Positions 46,338 through 56,769 of a stretch of 64,000 nt of DNA are shown here, in pieces. The notes beneath the pieces are model-generated. The model made no database searches. It saw only the letters and a list, made by a program, of their open reading frames with translations, and was not told the origin of the DNA. The stretch's first letter is position 1. The number at the start of each line of letters is the position of its first letter. The DNA is from Enterobacter cloacae. Its GTDB lineage: Bacteria > Pseudomonadota > Gammaproteobacteria > Enterobacterales > Enterobacteriaceae. The DNA lies in the NCBI RefSeq assembly GCF_011078175.1, contig NZ_JAALCJ010000001.1, positions 682,001-746,000 on the forward strand. Direction: 5' to 3'. A program made the translations under genes and the position numbers.

Positions 46338-47249
46338 TTAATGCGACTTTCCGCGTACTTTTTCAACCAGCTTAACAACGGCTACAACAATCACACCGAC
46401 GATAAAGCCCAGCACGAGGTTAAGCAATGTGGGCAGAATCGCAGCGACTACCGCTCCCTGGCCTGAGGCAAAATGTTCAATCATGTGATGCAGCGAAGTA
46501 ACACCGTGCACGATAATGCCGCCACCGACCAGGAACATCGCCAGGGTTCCCACCACCGACAAGGTTTTCATCAGCCACGGTGCCAGCACCAACAGGCTTT
46601 TCCCGATGCTACGCGCTATTGCGCTGGATTTTTTCTCCAGCCAGAAGCCGATATCGTCGAGCTTGACGATCAGCCCGACCAGCCCATAAACCCCTATCGT
46701 CACGAGGATCGCAATGCCGGAGAGGATCAGCACCTGGTTCATCAGAGGCGCTTCTGAGACGATCCCCAGCGTAATCGCCACAATCTCGGCCGAGAGAATG
46801 AAGTCGGTACGGATCGCGCCTTTGACCTTATCGCGCTCGAACGTTTTGGGATCCTGTGCGGCCAGTGCTTCAAGACGCTGCTGGCGCATTTCCGGTGTAT
46901 CTTTCTGCTTGCGTGCGGCCAGCATATGCAGCACTTTTTCGGCACCCTCGAAGCACAGGAACGCCCCGCCGATCATGAGCAAAGGCGTGATGGCCCAGGG
47001 GATGAAGGCGCTAATCAGCAGTGCCAGCGGCACGAGGATCACTTTGTTAATAAAGGACCCTTTCGCTACGCCCCACACCACCGGCAACTCACGATTCGCC
47101 CGCACGCCGCTAACCTGCTGCGCGTTAAGCGACAAATCATCTCCCAGCACCCCGGCGGTCTTTTTCGCCGCCAGTTTTCCCATAACAGAAATGTCATCCA
47201 GCAAGGTGGCGATATCGTCCAGTAATGTTAATAAGCTACTTCCTGCCAA
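46338..47249 (-). CDS. yedI: DUF808 inner-membrane protein YedI
   Basis: The product has 303 residues from TTG 47249. This start matches E. coli YedI ([19 protein letters not shown]) and follows AAGGA; an upstream ATG extension of 16 residues is less likely. Several membrane segments are seen (about 85-120, 160-200, 220-245, 265-290). Function unknown. It is divergent from yedA. Confidence 0.9.
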   Translation of the reverse strand: MAGSSLLTLLDDIATLLDDISVMGKLAAKKTAGVLGDDLSLNAQQVSGVRANRELPVVWGVAKGSFINKVILVPLALLISAFIPWAITPLLMIGGAFLCFEGAEKVLHMLAARKQKDTPEMRQQRLEALAAQDPKTFERDKVKGAIRTDFILSAEIVAITLGIVSEAPLMNQVLILSGIAILVTIGVYGLVGLIVKLDDIGFWLEKKSSAIARSIGKSLLVLAPWLMKTLSVVGTLAMFLVGGGIIVHGVTSLHHMIEHFASGQGAVVAAILPTLLNLVLGFIVGVIVVAVVKLVEKVRGKSH

Positions 47250-47427
47250 AATCTCTATCCTTCTTTTTTTGCTAATTAAGTGAATAGTATGGAACAAAAC
47301 TCACCGCCCGGAAACTGGCACCTCGCGTCAACAAAAATTTCACATCAGCAACACAATTAAAGCACTCGCCAGCCTGATAGTTTTGGCGTTAACTATGAGC
47401 GACCTTTTTATTTCGTCGTGAGGGACT

Positions 47428-48342
47428 ATGCGTTTTCGGCAGTTATTACCGCTCATTGGAGCACTTTTTTCCCTGTATATCATCTGGGGATCCACCTATT
47501 TTGTCATTCGTATCGGCGTGGAAAGCTGGCCCCCGCTGATGATGGCCGGTATTCGTTTCCTTACGGCCGGCGTGCTGCTGATGGCGTTTTTATTGCTGCA
47601 CGGCCACAGGCTACCGCCGCTGCGTCCCCTGCTTAACGCCGCCCTGATCGGCCTGCTGCTGCTGGCGGTGGGTAACGGCGCGGTAACCGTTGCCGAACAC
47701 CAGAACGTACCGTCGGGTATCGCCGCAGTGGTCGTCGCGACCGTGCCGCTGTTTACGCTCTGCTTTAGTCGTCTGTTCGGGATCCGCACTCGCAAGCTCG
47801 AGTGGCTGGGCATCGCGATTGGGCTTGCGGGCATTATCATGCTGAACAGCGGCGGTAACCTGAGCGGGAACCCCTGGGCCGCAGTTCTGATCATGATCGG
47901 CTCTATGAGCTGGGCGTTTGGCTCGGTCTACGGCTCCCGGATCGAGCTGCCCTCCGGGATGATGGCGGGAGCCATTGAGATGCTCGCGGCAGGCATTGTG
48001 CTGTTGATTGCCTCCACATTGTCGGGTGAAAAACTGACGGCGATGCCAGACCTTTCAGGTTTCCTGGCCGTCGGGTACCTGGCGCTGTTTGGCTCCATTA
48101 TCGCCATCAACGCTTATATGTACCTGATTCGCAACGTCTCACCGGCAGTCGCGACCAGCTACGCCTACGTTAACCCGGTAGTTGCCGTGCTGCTGGGTAC
48201 CGGGTTTGCTGGCGAGGTGCTGTCGACGATTGAATGGCTGGCGCTGGGTGTGATTGTCTTTGCCGTGGTGCTGGTCACGCTGGGTAAATATTTGCTGCCC
48301 GCGAAACCGATTGTCACGAGGTGTGAGGTGGAGAAACCGTGA
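47428..48342 (+). CDS. yedA: EamA/DMT family transporter YedA
   Basis: The product has 304 residues with ten membrane segments in two EamA repeats (start WGSTYFVIRIGVESWPP, second repeat GSMSWAFGSVYGSRI). It is nearly identical in pattern to E. coli YedA, a likely amino-acid or metabolite exporter. Its 3' end overlaps vsr by 29 bases, tail to tail. Confidence 0.92.
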   Translation: MRFRQLLPLIGALFSLYIIWGSTYFVIRIGVESWPPLMMAGIRFLTAGVLLMAFLLLHGHRLPPLRPLLNAALIGLLLLAVGNGAVTVAEHQNVPSGIAAVVVATVPLFTLCFSRLFGIRTRKLEWLGIAIGLAGIIMLNSGGNLSGNPWAAVLIMIGSMSWAFGSVYGSRIELPSGMMAGAIEMLAAGIVLLIASTLSGEKLTAMPDLSGFLAVGYLALFGSIIAINAYMYLIRNVSPAVATSYAYVNPVVAVLLGTGFAGEVLSTIEWLALGVIVFAVVLVTLGKYLLPAKPIVTRCEVEKP

Positions 48343-48805
48343 TCGGGTGAATGCCCTGGGTGTCGATCTGCGCGGCCTGACCGCCGCCGCAGATCCACTC
48401 TTCCAGCCGCTCCGTCAGTTCCACATCCTTCAGCTTCTTTCTTCCGCGCAGCGCGCACTCCCAGACAATCAGCACCCGCCAGCCCTGGGCGACCAGCTGC
48501 GAAACGTCGCGTTTATCACGCTCGACGTTCTTGCCAATCTTCGCCAGCCAGAAGTCGGTGCGTGTCGCCGGGACTTTAAACAGATAACAATCGTGATGAT
48601 GCCAGAAACAGCCGTGGGTGAAGATGATGCACTGATACGCGTCGATGACGAAATCAGGGCGCCCGGCAAGCGTTGTATCCTGAACCCTGAATTCAAACCC
48701 GACGGCGGTAAGAAGGCCGGCGATCCGTTGTTCAATCGCGGTGTCATGCGTGCCGATGGCACGCATGTTTTTACTGCGCGTAGCTTTATTGTGAACGTCC
48801 GCCAT
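48314..48805 (-). CDS. vsr: very short patch repair endonuclease Vsr
   Basis: The product has 163 residues from ATG 48805. [19 protein letters not shown] near 4, the catalytic [20 protein letters not shown] near 50-70 and [12 protein letters not shown] are the Vsr signature. It nicks T:G mismatches made by deamination of Dcm-methylated cytosine. Its start overlaps the dcm end by 20 bases, as in E. coli. The C-terminus is a few residues longer than in E. coli. Confidence 0.95.
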   Translation of the reverse strand: MADVHNKATRSKNMRAIGTHDTAIEQRIAGLLTAVGFEFRVQDTTLAGRPDFVIDAYQCIIFTHGCFWHHHDCYLFKVPATRTDFWLAKIGKNVERDKRDVSQLVAQGWRVLIVWECALRGRKKLKDVELTERLEEWICGGGQAAQIDTQGIHPITVSPPHTS

Positions 48806-50219
48806 TGATGGCCTCACCCTGACGAAGCTGCACGGCCTTGCTGATGCGTGAGGCCAGCAGTTTTGCGACAGCGGCAAAGGCCGGTACCACCACCGAGTTG
48901 CCAAACTGACGGTAGGCCTGGGTATCAGACACCGGGATGCGAAAACTGTAGCCCTGCGGCGTCTCAAAGCCCATTAAGCGGGCACACTCGCGCGGCGTTA
49001 AGCGCCGTGGTCGATACTGCTGGTTCTGTGGATCGTCGAAATCTTTTTCACCCAGTACCTTATCCCAGCCCCGATCGATAAGAATTTCCGCGCCATCTTT
49101 GTAATAGCGCGCCGACAGCGTACGCGTCACGCTGTCAGGATTAAGCGGGTTGACCATGCCAAAACCAAAACCGTTGCCTTTGGCCTGATGCTTTTTGGCG
49201 TAGCGATAGAGGTATTTCCACAGCACCGGTGTCAAAATGAATTTCGCATCGACGGCAGGCTCCAGCAGATCGGCCACTGTCGGACGTCGCGCCGGATAGA
49301 GCGAGGGTAAATCACGCAGCGTAAAATCGCCTTTCAGATTGAGATCTCGGCGGAACCCCACCAGCACGATGCGTTCCCGGTGCTGTGGCAGGAAGTGTTT
49401 GCCGTCGATAATTTTCGGATCGTCCTGCCCCATATGTTCGGCATCCGCCACGTCGTAACCCAGTTCATCCAGCGTTTGCATGATAATGCGAAAGGTTTTG
49501 CCGCCGTCATGGCTCTTTAAATTCTTGACGTTCTCCAGTACAAAAATGGCAGGACGGCAGGCATCAATAATCCGGGCAACATCAAAGAACAACGTGCCTT
49601 GCGTATCGCAGGCAAATCCGTGCGCACGCCCCAGCGCGTTCTTTTTCGACACGCCAGCCAGCGAGAACGGCTGACACGGAAAACCGGCCAGCAGCACATC
49701 GTGGGCCGGAATGGTGTTGCGAATGTGTTCAGCAGCCTCTTCATCGCTGACGCCGGTTTTGTGGCTCAGCGTGACATCACGAATATCCGCGTTGAACTGG
49801 TGCGCGTCGGGATCGCAATACCAGTTGGCTTTATAGGTACGAACGGCGTGTTTATTCCATTCACTGGTAAACACGCACTGCCCGCCAATCGCTTCAAAGC
49901 CATGGCGAATGCCGCCAATACCGGCAAAGAGATCGATAAAGCGAAAGGCATAGTTCGGATGCGCAGCAGGAGGACGCGGCAGCAGGTTGTGCAGATAGCG
50001 GAACTCGCCGTCACTCAGACGGTGCCCTGCCCTGTCGCTTATCAGCAGCCGCTTGAGTATCGCCGGGCTCCAGTGGCTCTCGCCATGGGCCACCAGCTGG
50101 TTTGCCAGCGTTTTAACATCATACATTTCCAGCAGCTGACGCAGGAGTGCCTGCACGGCTGCCGTTGATTTCTCAACCCGCTCAGGCGCGGGCACAGTCA
50201 CTGATCGATTTTCCTGCAT
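48786..50219 (-). CDS. dcm: DNA cytosine methyltransferase Dcm
   Basis: The product has 477 residues from ATG 50219 (starts MQENRSVTV, like E. coli MQENISVTD). Motif [11 protein letters not shown], motif [13 protein letters not shown] with the catalytic Cys near 177, motif [12 protein letters not shown], motif [17 protein letters not shown] and motif [10 protein letters not shown] are all present. It methylates the inner C of CCWGG. It forms an operon with vsr. Confidence 0.96.
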   Translation of the reverse strand: MQENRSVTVPAPERVEKSTAAVQALLRQLLEMYDVKTLANQLVAHGESHWSPAILKRLLISDRAGHRLSDGEFRYLHNLLPRPPAAHPNYAFRFIDLFAGIGGIRHGFEAIGGQCVFTSEWNKHAVRTYKANWYCDPDAHQFNADIRDVTLSHKTGVSDEEAAEHIRNTIPAHDVLLAGFPCQPFSLAGVSKKNALGRAHGFACDTQGTLFFDVARIIDACRPAIFVLENVKNLKSHDGGKTFRIIMQTLDELGYDVADAEHMGQDDPKIIDGKHFLPQHRERIVLVGFRRDLNLKGDFTLRDLPSLYPARRPTVADLLEPAVDAKFILTPVLWKYLYRYAKKHQAKGNGFGFGMVNPLNPDSVTRTLSARYYKDGAEILIDRGWDKVLGEKDFDDPQNQQYRPRRLTPRECARLMGFETPQGYSFRIPVSDTQAYRQFGNSVVVPAFAAVAKLLASRISKAVQLRQGEAINGGRSQ

Positions 50220-50262
50220 TCTCTTAACCGGACAATAAAGACAGAAAACAGAGTACCACAGT

Positions 50263-50964
50263 TCAGGATCGCACACTGCGACGGAAATAGGACAATATCT
50301 GGCTGTCGGTTCCGAGATAATCACCCTGTATTTCGGCACTCAGCTTCGCCATAAACTGGATCAAAAAATCGGCATTGTGACGCGCAAGTTCGCCTCCCCG
50401 CGCGGTTTGCATGGTGTCCGGCAGGCGCAGAAGTTTGGTCTGAAAGTGGTCGAGCGCGAAGGCTTTATCATCCAGCTTTCGTGTTTCGGCAAACGGATCG
50501 TCGGCATCAAACAGCGCGGTGCCCAGCGCACCGGACACGGCAAAGACGCGCGCCAGACCGATTGCGCCTAACGCCTCCATCCGGTCGGCATCCTGCACAA
50601 TTTTGGCCTCCAGACTTCGCGGCGCGATACCGGCGCTGAAGCTGTGTGCTTCAATGGCATGCTCAACGGCCGCATAACGATCGGGCGGAAAGTCAGGAAA
50701 ATCGCGACTCAGTATGTCGCGCGTTTTTCGCGCGGCAAGCCGCGAGGAGTGGCTATGTTCAGGGTGATTTTTCGCCAGGCTGACAATGTCATGGAAGTAG
50801 CATGCGGTCAGCACGACCAGCGGATCGGCGGGATGCTCAGCCATAATGCCCTGTGCCGTCATCCAGACGCGGCGAAAATGGGCAATATCATGCGCCGCAT
50901 CATCCGTTAAATGATTTTCGTCAAGCCACTGCTCAAAACGCTGCTGCCATTGCGCCAGTTCCAT
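50263..50964 (-). CDS. yedJ: HD-domain phosphohydrolase YedJ
   Basis: The product has 233 residues from ATG 50964, aligned with E. coli YedJ (MDLQHWQ versus MELAQWQ). Metal-binding residues are seen in [27 protein letters not shown] and [13 protein letters not shown]. The substrate is not known. It lies just before dcm in the same direction, with a 43-base gap. Confidence 0.9.
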   Translation of the reverse strand: MELAQWQQRFEQWLDENHLTDDAAHDIAHFRRVWMTAQGIMAEHPADPLVVLTACYFHDIVSLAKNHPEHSHSSRLAARKTRDILSRDFPDFPPDRYAAVEHAIEAHSFSAGIAPRSLEAKIVQDADRMEALGAIGLARVFAVSGALGTALFDADDPFAETRKLDDKAFALDHFQTKLLRLPDTMQTARGGELARHNADFLIQFMAKLSAEIQGDYLGTDSQILSYFRRSVRS

Positions 50965-51248
50965 CATCCCGTCCTGTTGCTTAAAAGAGAGTGAATTATA
51001 ATATATCCGAATCAAAAAACTTTAAAAATAGAATTACGAAATACTTAATAATAATTACCCGCTATATTTTCAATGAATTAATTCACATGAAAAATAAAGA
51101 GACAATAGGAAACATTTTGTAATATTTTTACCACTTTAATTACATTTATTTTTGAACCTAAATAATACCCCTTAGAATAGTATCAAACCTGTAATTACGG
51201 AGGGTGATTACATATATTCAGACAATTTATATTTAAAGGGAATATATA

Positions 51249-52325
51249 ATGAAAAGAAAAGTTTTGGCAATTCTTGTACCCGCGTTATTAATGGCTGGCG
51301 CAGCAAATGCGGCTGAAATTTATAATAAAAACGGTAATAAAGTTGATTTCTACGGAAAGATGGTGGGTGAACGCATCTGGACGGGCACTGATACCAGCAA
51401 CAGCGAAAACGCGGATACCTCCTATGCTCGTTTTGGCGTGAAAGGTGAAACGCAAATCAATACCCAGCTGACCGGTTACGGCCAGTTTGAATACAATATT
51501 GACGCCAGCGAACCTGAAGGTAATCAGGACGAAAGTACCCGTCTGGCCTTCGCCGGTCTGAAATATGCAGACAATGGTTCATTTGATTATGGCCGCAACT
51601 ACGGTGTCGCCTACGATGCGGCGGCATACACCGATATGCTGGTTGAATGGGGTGGCGATTCCTGGGCTTCTACCGACAACTTCATGACTCAGCGTACCAA
51701 CGGCGTAGCCACTTACCGTAACACTGATTTCTTCGGTATGGTTGAAGGCCTCAATTTTGCCGTTCAGTATCAAGGCAAAAATAACGATCGCGACCGTTTC
51801 AAATCAAACGGCGACGGTTACAGCATGTCGGTGAACTATAACGTAGACGGCTTTGGTGTCGTGGGTACCTACGGTAAATCTGACCGTACTGACGAACAGA
51901 CCGTAGACGGTTACGGCGACAATGCAGAAGTTTGGGCGCTGTCGGCTAAATATGACGCAAATAACGTCTACGCAGCGGTAATGTATGGCGAAACGCGCAA
52001 CATGACCAAAACAGGCACTAACCGTGGCTTCGCCAATAAAACCCAGAACGTCGAAGCTGTAGTGCAATACCAGTTCGATTTCGGTCTGCGCCCATCCCTT
52101 GGCTATGTTTATTCTCAGGCCAAAGACTTCGGTGCAAGAAATGGCTATGAAGGTATCAACGCCGACCGCGTGAATTACATCGAACTGGGTACCTGGTATT
52201 ACTTCAATAAGAACATGAACGTATACACTGCGTACAAGTTTAACCTGTTGAACGAGGATGACGCGGCGATCACCGGTAACGCGGCTGACGATCAGTTCGC
52301 AATGGGTATTGTTTACCAGTTCTAA
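51249..52325 (+). CDS. general outer-membrane porin, OmpC/OmpS family
   Basis: The product has 358 residues with a 21-residue signal peptide (cut after AGAANA). It shows the trimeric porin pattern: start [17 protein letters not shown], loop 3 region VEWGGDSW, and the closing FAMGIVYQF with the C-terminal Phe needed for assembly. It forms a channel for small hydrophilic solutes. Its place after yedJ equals that of yedS/ompS-type porins in other enterics. The 233-base upstream region is very AT-rich, as with H-NS and OmpR controlled porins, and holds no gene. Confidence 0.92.
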   Translation: MKRKVLAILVPALLMAGAANAAEIYNKNGNKVDFYGKMVGERIWTGTDTSNSENADTSYARFGVKGETQINTQLTGYGQFEYNIDASEPEGNQDESTRLAFAGLKYADNGSFDYGRNYGVAYDAAAYTDMLVEWGGDSWASTDNFMTQRTNGVATYRNTDFFGMVEGLNFAVQYQGKNNDRDRFKSNGDGYSMSVNYNVDGFGVVGTYGKSDRTDEQTVDGYGDNAEVWALSAKYDANNVYAAVMYGETRNMTKTGTNRGFANKTQNVEAVVQYQFDFGLRPSLGYVYSQAKDFGARNGYEGINADRVNYIELGTWYYFNKNMNVYTAYKFNLLNEDDAAITGNAADDQFAMGIVYQF

Positions 52326-52343
52326 TATCATCCCATAAATATT

Positions 52344-52369
52344 AAAGCCCGCAGCGCGGGCTTTTTTTA
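52344..52369 (+). terminator. porin terminator
   Basis: AAAGCCCGC, loop AGC, GCGGGCTTT plus T-run, 19 bases after the porin stop. It is also close to the 3' end of the convergent SIS gene. Confidence 0.9.
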
Positions 52370-52384
52370 TTTCATGCGGAGATA

Positions 52385-53248
52385 TTACGGTGCTTCCTGC
52401 AAGGCCAGGCGAATAAAGCCATTATTCTTCGCCAGTAATTCATGTGCGTTCCAGGCATCCAGCCCCGTCAGCACCATCAGTACCGCCGTTTTACACTGGT
52501 GGTTACAGCTTTCCAGCGCGGCCTTCGCCTGCGCCCGGGTACATCCCCCCGCTTCCATCACAATGGCAATTTGTCGCTCGGCCCATTTGGTGTTGCTTGC
52601 CTCCAGATCAACGCGCAGGTTGCTGTACACCCGTCCGGTCCGTACCGCCAGACCGCTGGTGACCATATGCATAATCATACTTTGCGCAATGCCTGCTTTG
52701 GTATTGTCATATCCGGCGACGACTTCAGCGCCCAGATCGGGGGCAATAACCATGCTCGCCAGCTGCGCCGCTTCACTTTGCGCATCCTCCGTAACGATCG
52801 CGACCGTTGTCCCCAGAGACCACGCATGGCGCATGGCACCCCATATCCAGGGGGTTTTGCCGCTAACGGACAGCGCCAGCATCATGTCATGCTCGCCAAA
52901 TTTTATCGTCTGAAGGTCGGCAACGCCGCGTGCGTAGCTACCGGCGTGATCGCCCGCTGTCATCGCAATGACGGGATGTTTTCCCGGCGCAAATCCCTCC
53001 GCCGCCTGCTCCGCCACACGCCCGGATGCGCCCGCGCCGATCAGCACCAGACGTCCTCCGCGGCTAAGCGTCGCCGCCGCGTTATCCACCACGCGGGCCA
53101 GCATAGTTAAGTGAGGGGTCAGTGCAGAAGAGATTTGCGCGTCATCCTGGTGAATGACGTTAAGCATATCCAGCGTAGATAATCTGTCGATGTTCATCGA
53201 GCTGGCGTGCCGTCTTTCCCTGGCCGTACCGGTAAGCAAAATGCTCAT
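52385..53248 (-). CDS. MurQ-like SIS-domain protein
   Basis: The product has 287 residues from ATG 53248 (GGAGG at 6 bases). It has the SIS fold of N-acetylmuramate-6-phosphate etherases: RLSTLDMLNVIHQDD, GRLVLIGAGASGRVAEQAAEG, ALSVSGKTPWIWGAM, and a C-terminal VLMVLTGLDAWNAHELLA. MurQ recycles cell wall sugar. This copy differs from E. coli MurQ in the stretch around the catalytic glutamates, so substrate may differ. It is divergent from the DcuS-like kinase, not next to murP. Activity on MurNAc-6-P is probable but not certain. Confidence 0.7.
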   Translation of the reverse strand: MSILLTGTARERRHASSMNIDRLSTLDMLNVIHQDDAQISSALTPHLTMLARVVDNAAATLSRGGRLVLIGAGASGRVAEQAAEGFAPGKHPVIAMTAGDHAGSYARGVADLQTIKFGEHDMMLALSVSGKTPWIWGAMRHAWSLGTTVAIVTEDAQSEAAQLASMVIAPDLGAEVVAGYDNTKAGIAQSMIMHMVTSGLAVRTGRVYSNLRVDLEASNTKWAERQIAIVMEAGGCTRAQAKAALESCNHQCKTAVLMVLTGLDAWNAHELLAKNNGFIRLALQEAP

Positions 53249-53401
53249 AAACTGCCTCCTTATTATGAGTACCCACACACTATAAAGTGTTTTATATAGG
53301 TCACCTGAGAGGAGGCTCACGAAACGCCTCTCTTTACATGGCTTTATGAAACGGCCTTCATCAGCGATAATTAGCCCTTTCTTTTTCATCGCGGAGTCTT
53401 G

Positions 53402-55018
53402 ATGAGCGATTTGCAGCCTTTTCCCCCGACGCGCAAGCGCCCTATGAAGCTGAATACGCTGGTTACGCTGATGGTGTGCGCCATTATCGGCTCTGTGCTG
53501 CTGGTGGTCTTCGCCCTGTACTCTGTGCAGATCACCCGCGCCACGCGCGATGACGTGAAAGATACCGCGCTGGGTATCGCCCGAACGCTGGCCGACAGCC
53601 CGGATATCAAGCGCGGCCTGATGGCGTCGCCGCAGGCCGGCATCATCCAGCCGATTGCCCAGGCAGTGACGAAGCGCAACGACCTGCTGTTTACCGTGGT
53701 CACTGACCTGCGCGGGATCCGCTATTCCCATCCCAACGAAGCGCTGTTAGGTTTGCATTTTATTGGCGACGATCTGACGCCCGCCCTGGAAGGAAAAGAG
53801 AATGTCTCCGTTAACCGGGGCGCGCTGGCGGAAGCGCTGCGCGTCTTTACGCCCGTGTATGACGATCGGCACGACCAGATCGGTGTAGTGGTGGTGGGCA
53901 TTTCGCTGAATAAAGTAGAAGATCAGATTGCCCGCGGACGGCTCAACGCCGTGTGGACTATCTTATTCAGCGTGCTGATGAGTTCACTGGCGATATGGGG
54001 CCTGGTCCGGGTTCTGAAACGTATCCTGTTCGGGCTGGAGCCTTACGAGATCTCCGCCCTCTTTGAGCAGCGGCAGGCCATGTTGCAGTCTCTGCGCGAG
54101 GGTGTCATGGCCGTGGATATTCACGGGCGCGTGACGATGATTAACCACACCGCCAGAGAAATATTACTCCTGGCCTCTGGCGAGCATTCAGAAAGCAGCA
54201 GTGAACCGCTGCTGGCCAGCCTGCGCGAAGTGTCCAGAACTGGTATTGCCCGTCAGGATCAGGAGATAGGCTGTAATGGACGGCTTCTGCTGTGCAATAT
54301 GGTGCCGGTAAAAAGCCAGAATCAGGTGATCGGCGCCATCAGCACGTTCCGCGATAAAACCGAAATCAGCCAGCTCATGCAGCGTATCGATGGCATGGTT
54401 AACTACGTTGATGCGCTGCGCGCTCATACGCACGAGTTTATGAACAAGCTGCACGTGATCCTCGGCCTGCTGCACATGAAGCGCTACGATAAGCTGGAGG
54501 AGTACATCATCCAGACCGCGCAGAATTATCAGACGGACATCGGCGCGATACAGCGCAAGGTGAAATCGCCAGTCATTGCGGGTTTCCTGCTGGGTAAAAT
54601 TAACCGCGCCAAAGAGGCCGGGGTGACTCTGACGCTGGCGGAGGAGAGTCAGCTTCCTGACACCACCAATGAAGAGCAGGTTGCGGTGCTGATCACCGTG
54701 CTGGGCAATTTAATCGAAAATGCCCTGGATGCGATGGAAGGTCAGCCGGATGGCGAGATCGGCCTGCTGCTGCACTATCAGAACGGCTGGCTGAGCGGTG
54801 AAGTCAGCGATGACGGTCCCGGTATTGATCCCGAGCGGCTGGAGGCTATTTTTACAAAGGGCTACTCAACAAAAGGTGAAAACCGCGGCGTTGGGCTGTT
54901 CCTTGCGCGTCAGCAGATCCAGAACCTGGGCGGAGAGATTACCGTCGAGTCGGAGCCTGGCGTATTTACCCAATTTTTTGTTCAGATCCCCTGGGATAGC
55001 GAGAGGAATATCGCGTGA
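53402..55018 (+). CDS. dcuS: DcuS-family C4-dicarboxylate sensor kinase
   Basis: The product has 538 residues from ATG 53402 (GGAG at 5 bases). It follows E. coli DcuS along its length: N-terminal RKRPMKLNTLVTLMVCAI membrane segment, periplasmic PASP domain with KRNDLLFTVVTDLRGIRYSHP and NRGALAEALRVFTPVYD, second membrane segment near 180-200, cytoplasmic PAS, phosphorylated His in RAHTHEFMNKLHVILGLLH, and N/G boxes NLIENALDA and DDGPGI. It senses fumarate and similar acids. It may be a second copy specific for the island next to it. Confidence 0.85.
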   Translation: MSDLQPFPPTRKRPMKLNTLVTLMVCAIIGSVLLVVFALYSVQITRATRDDVKDTALGIARTLADSPDIKRGLMASPQAGIIQPIAQAVTKRNDLLFTVVTDLRGIRYSHPNEALLGLHFIGDDLTPALEGKENVSVNRGALAEALRVFTPVYDDRHDQIGVVVVGISLNKVEDQIARGRLNAVWTILFSVLMSSLAIWGLVRVLKRILFGLEPYEISALFEQRQAMLQSLREGVMAVDIHGRVTMINHTAREILLLASGEHSESSSEPLLASLREVSRTGIARQDQEIGCNGRLLLCNMVPVKSQNQVIGAISTFRDKTEISQLMQRIDGMVNYVDALRAHTHEFMNKLHVILGLLHMKRYDKLEEYIIQTAQNYQTDIGAIQRKVKSPVIAGFLLGKINRAKEAGVTLTLAEESQLPDTTNEEQVAVLITVLGNLIENALDAMEGQPDGEIGLLLHYQNGWLSGEVSDDGPGIDPERLEAIFTKGYSTKGENRGVGLFLARQQIQNLGGEITVESEPGVFTQFFVQIPWDSERNIA

Positions 55019-55734
55019 TAAATGTGTTAATTGTCGATGACGACGCCATGGTAGCCGATCTCAACCGTCTGTATGTTAACCGCGTTGAAGGTTTTAGCTG
55101 CTGCGGCGTCGCTTCCACGCTCAACCAGGCCGAGGCATTGATCGCAAACCCAGGTCAGCCTATCGATCTGGTGCTGCTGGATGTTTATATGCAGCAGGAT
55201 AACGGGCTGGATCTGCTGCCCATCATCCGCGCATCTGGTCGCCCGATCGACGTCATTATGATCTCATCGGCCTCCGATGCCGCAACGATCCAGACGTCGA
55301 TGCACTATGGCGTGGTGGATTATCTGATTAAACCGTTCCAGTTCCCGCGTTTTGAAGAGGCACTAAACGGCTGGAAGTCCAGGCGCAGTCTGATGGGGTC
55401 GCATCAGTATTATGAACAGGCCGACGTCGACAGGCTGATCCACGGCGGCGCGCCGGAGCTGGCTGACAGCAAAAAATTACCGAAAGGCTTAACGCCGCAG
55501 ACGCTGCGCACCATTTGCCAGTGGATCGACAGCCATCCGGAGAGGGAATTTTCCACCGACGATCTGGCTAATGCGGTCAACATTTCCCGCGTGTCCTGCC
55601 GCAAATACCTGATCTGGCTGGCGCAAATTAATATCCTGTTCACCAGCATTCACTACGGTGCGACCGGCCGCCCGGTTTATCGTTACCGCTTACAGCCGGA
55701 ACAGGTCGGACTGCTCAAACAGTATTGCCAGTAA
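55015..55734 (+). CDS. dcuR: DcuR-family response regulator
   Basis: The product has 239 residues from GTG 55015, overlapping dcuS by 4 bases. The receiver domain has VDDDAMV and the phospho-acceptor Asp in LVLLDVYMQ; Lys in YLIKPFQFPRF follows. The C-terminal helix-turn-helix is FSTDDLANAVNISRVSCRKYL. It should activate genes for dicarboxylate use, most likely the fumarate reductase and transporter next to it. It converges with apbE and overlaps it by 20 bases. Confidence 0.88.
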   Translation: MINVLIVDDDAMVADLNRLYVNRVEGFSCCGVASTLNQAEALIANPGQPIDLVLLDVYMQQDNGLDLLPIIRASGRPIDVIMISSASDAATIQTSMHYGVVDYLIKPFQFPRFEEALNGWKSRRSLMGSHQYYEQADVDRLIHGGAPELADSKKLPKGLTPQTLRTICQWIDSHPEREFSTDDLANAVNISRVSCRKYLIWLAQINILFTSIHYGATGRPVYRYRLQPEQVGLLKQYCQ

Positions 55735-56677
55735 TTCGGTAGCTGTCGTCCAGAAGGGTAAAACGGAAGTGGTGCATCGAGGAGATCACCACTTCTTTTG
55801 TTTTGGTGACAAAGATGGCTTCAATATCGGGGCGCGAACGCAGCGCGGCGCAGCCCTTTTCCACGCCCATGCCGTAAATCAGCGTGGTCCAGATATCGCC
55901 GTCAAGGGAGTCTTTTGAAATAATGGTCACGCTGTCCAGTTCGTTATCCAGCGGGTAGCCGGTGCGCGGGTCAAGTATGTGATGATAGCGTTTGCCGTTC
56001 TGCTCGAAGTAGCGCTCATAGGTGCCTGACGTCACAACCGATCGATTCTCTACCGTCAAGGCGCCAATCAGCGCATCACCGGCGAACGGTTTTTTCAGGC
56101 CGACGCGCCAGCCGCCCTCCGGCGAACCTAACGTCTGAACGTTACCGCCAAGGTTGATCAGTCCCAGCTCAGCGCCCTCTTTATGCAGGTAATCCCGCAC
56201 CCTGTCGGCGATATAGCCTTTGGCGATGGCCCCCAGATCGATCTCCATTCCCTGGCGTGTAAGAAACACGCTGCCGTTGGCTTCATCCAGCACCACGTCC
56301 GCAGGATGCGTGATACCCAGTAAGGCGGCGATCTCATCTGCGGGCGGCACGGCGTCCCCCTTAAAACCAATTTTCCAGCGCTTCACCAGCGGACCAATCG
56401 CCAGGTTAAAGGCGCTGTCCTTAACCTGGCTGGCTGCTTTCGCGCAGCGGATCAGGTCAAACACCGGGCGACTGACGGCAACCGGATGCTGGCCGGCCGC
56501 ATGGTTGACCTCCATCACCTGCGAATGCGCACGGTTGACGGTGAGCAGATCTTCGTACCGCTTAATCAGGCGAAATACGCGGGACGCGAGAGCTTCGTTA
56601 TGTGAGAAGAGTTTCAGGAGAATGGGCGAGCCCATCAGAACGGCGGAATAACTGTAAACGCGAGTGTCGTCAGGCAT
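55715..56677 (-). CDS. apbE: FAD:protein FMN transferase (ApbE-like)
   Basis: The product has 320 residues. Motifs are YEDLLTVNRAHSQVMEVN, IDLGAIAKGYIADRV, GLINLGGNVQTLG and the YHHILDPRTGYPLDNE near 235. No lipoprotein signal is present, so it acts in the cytoplasm. It attaches FMN by a phosphoester bond to Thr in D-x-[ST]-G-A-T motifs. The adjacent fumarate reductase carries this motif at 441-447, so it is the likely target. Both genes run in the same direction, with a REP-like element between. Confidence 0.9.
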   Translation of the reverse strand: MPDDTRVYSYSAVLMGSPILLKLFSHNEALASRVFRLIKRYEDLLTVNRAHSQVMEVNHAAGQHPVAVSRPVFDLIRCAKAASQVKDSAFNLAIGPLVKRWKIGFKGDAVPPADEIAALLGITHPADVVLDEANGSVFLTRQGMEIDLGAIAKGYIADRVRDYLHKEGAELGLINLGGNVQTLGSPEGGWRVGLKKPFAGDALIGALTVENRSVVTSGTYERYFEQNGKRYHHILDPRTGYPLDNELDSVTIISKDSLDGDIWTTLIYGMGVEKGCAALRSRPDIEAIFVTKTKEVVISSMHHFRFTLLDDSYRITGNTV

Positions 56678-56697
56678 GGCAGAGTCCTCGGATGTAG

Positions 56698-56757
56698 CCC
56701 CGGCAGCACCACGCCGTCGGGGAAAATGCCGGATAACGCTGTGTTTATCCGGCCTAC
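56698..56757. repeat. REP-like palindromes between fumarate reductase and apbE
   Basis: GCCGGATAA ... TTATCCGGC followed by CTACA (56728-56758) has the form of enterobacterial REP elements. A second stem CCCCGGC ... GTCGGGG (56699-56722) lies beside it. Such pairs (BIMEs) stabilise upstream mRNA and may lower apbE expression relative to the reductase. Confidence 0.7.
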
Positions 56758-56769
56758 AGTACAGGAGCC

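Noticed and set aside
53249..53731. N-terminal extension of the MurQ-like frame to 448 codons
   Set aside because: The extension overlaps the sensor kinase start on the other strand and has no ribosome site, while ATG 53248 has a strong GGAGG.
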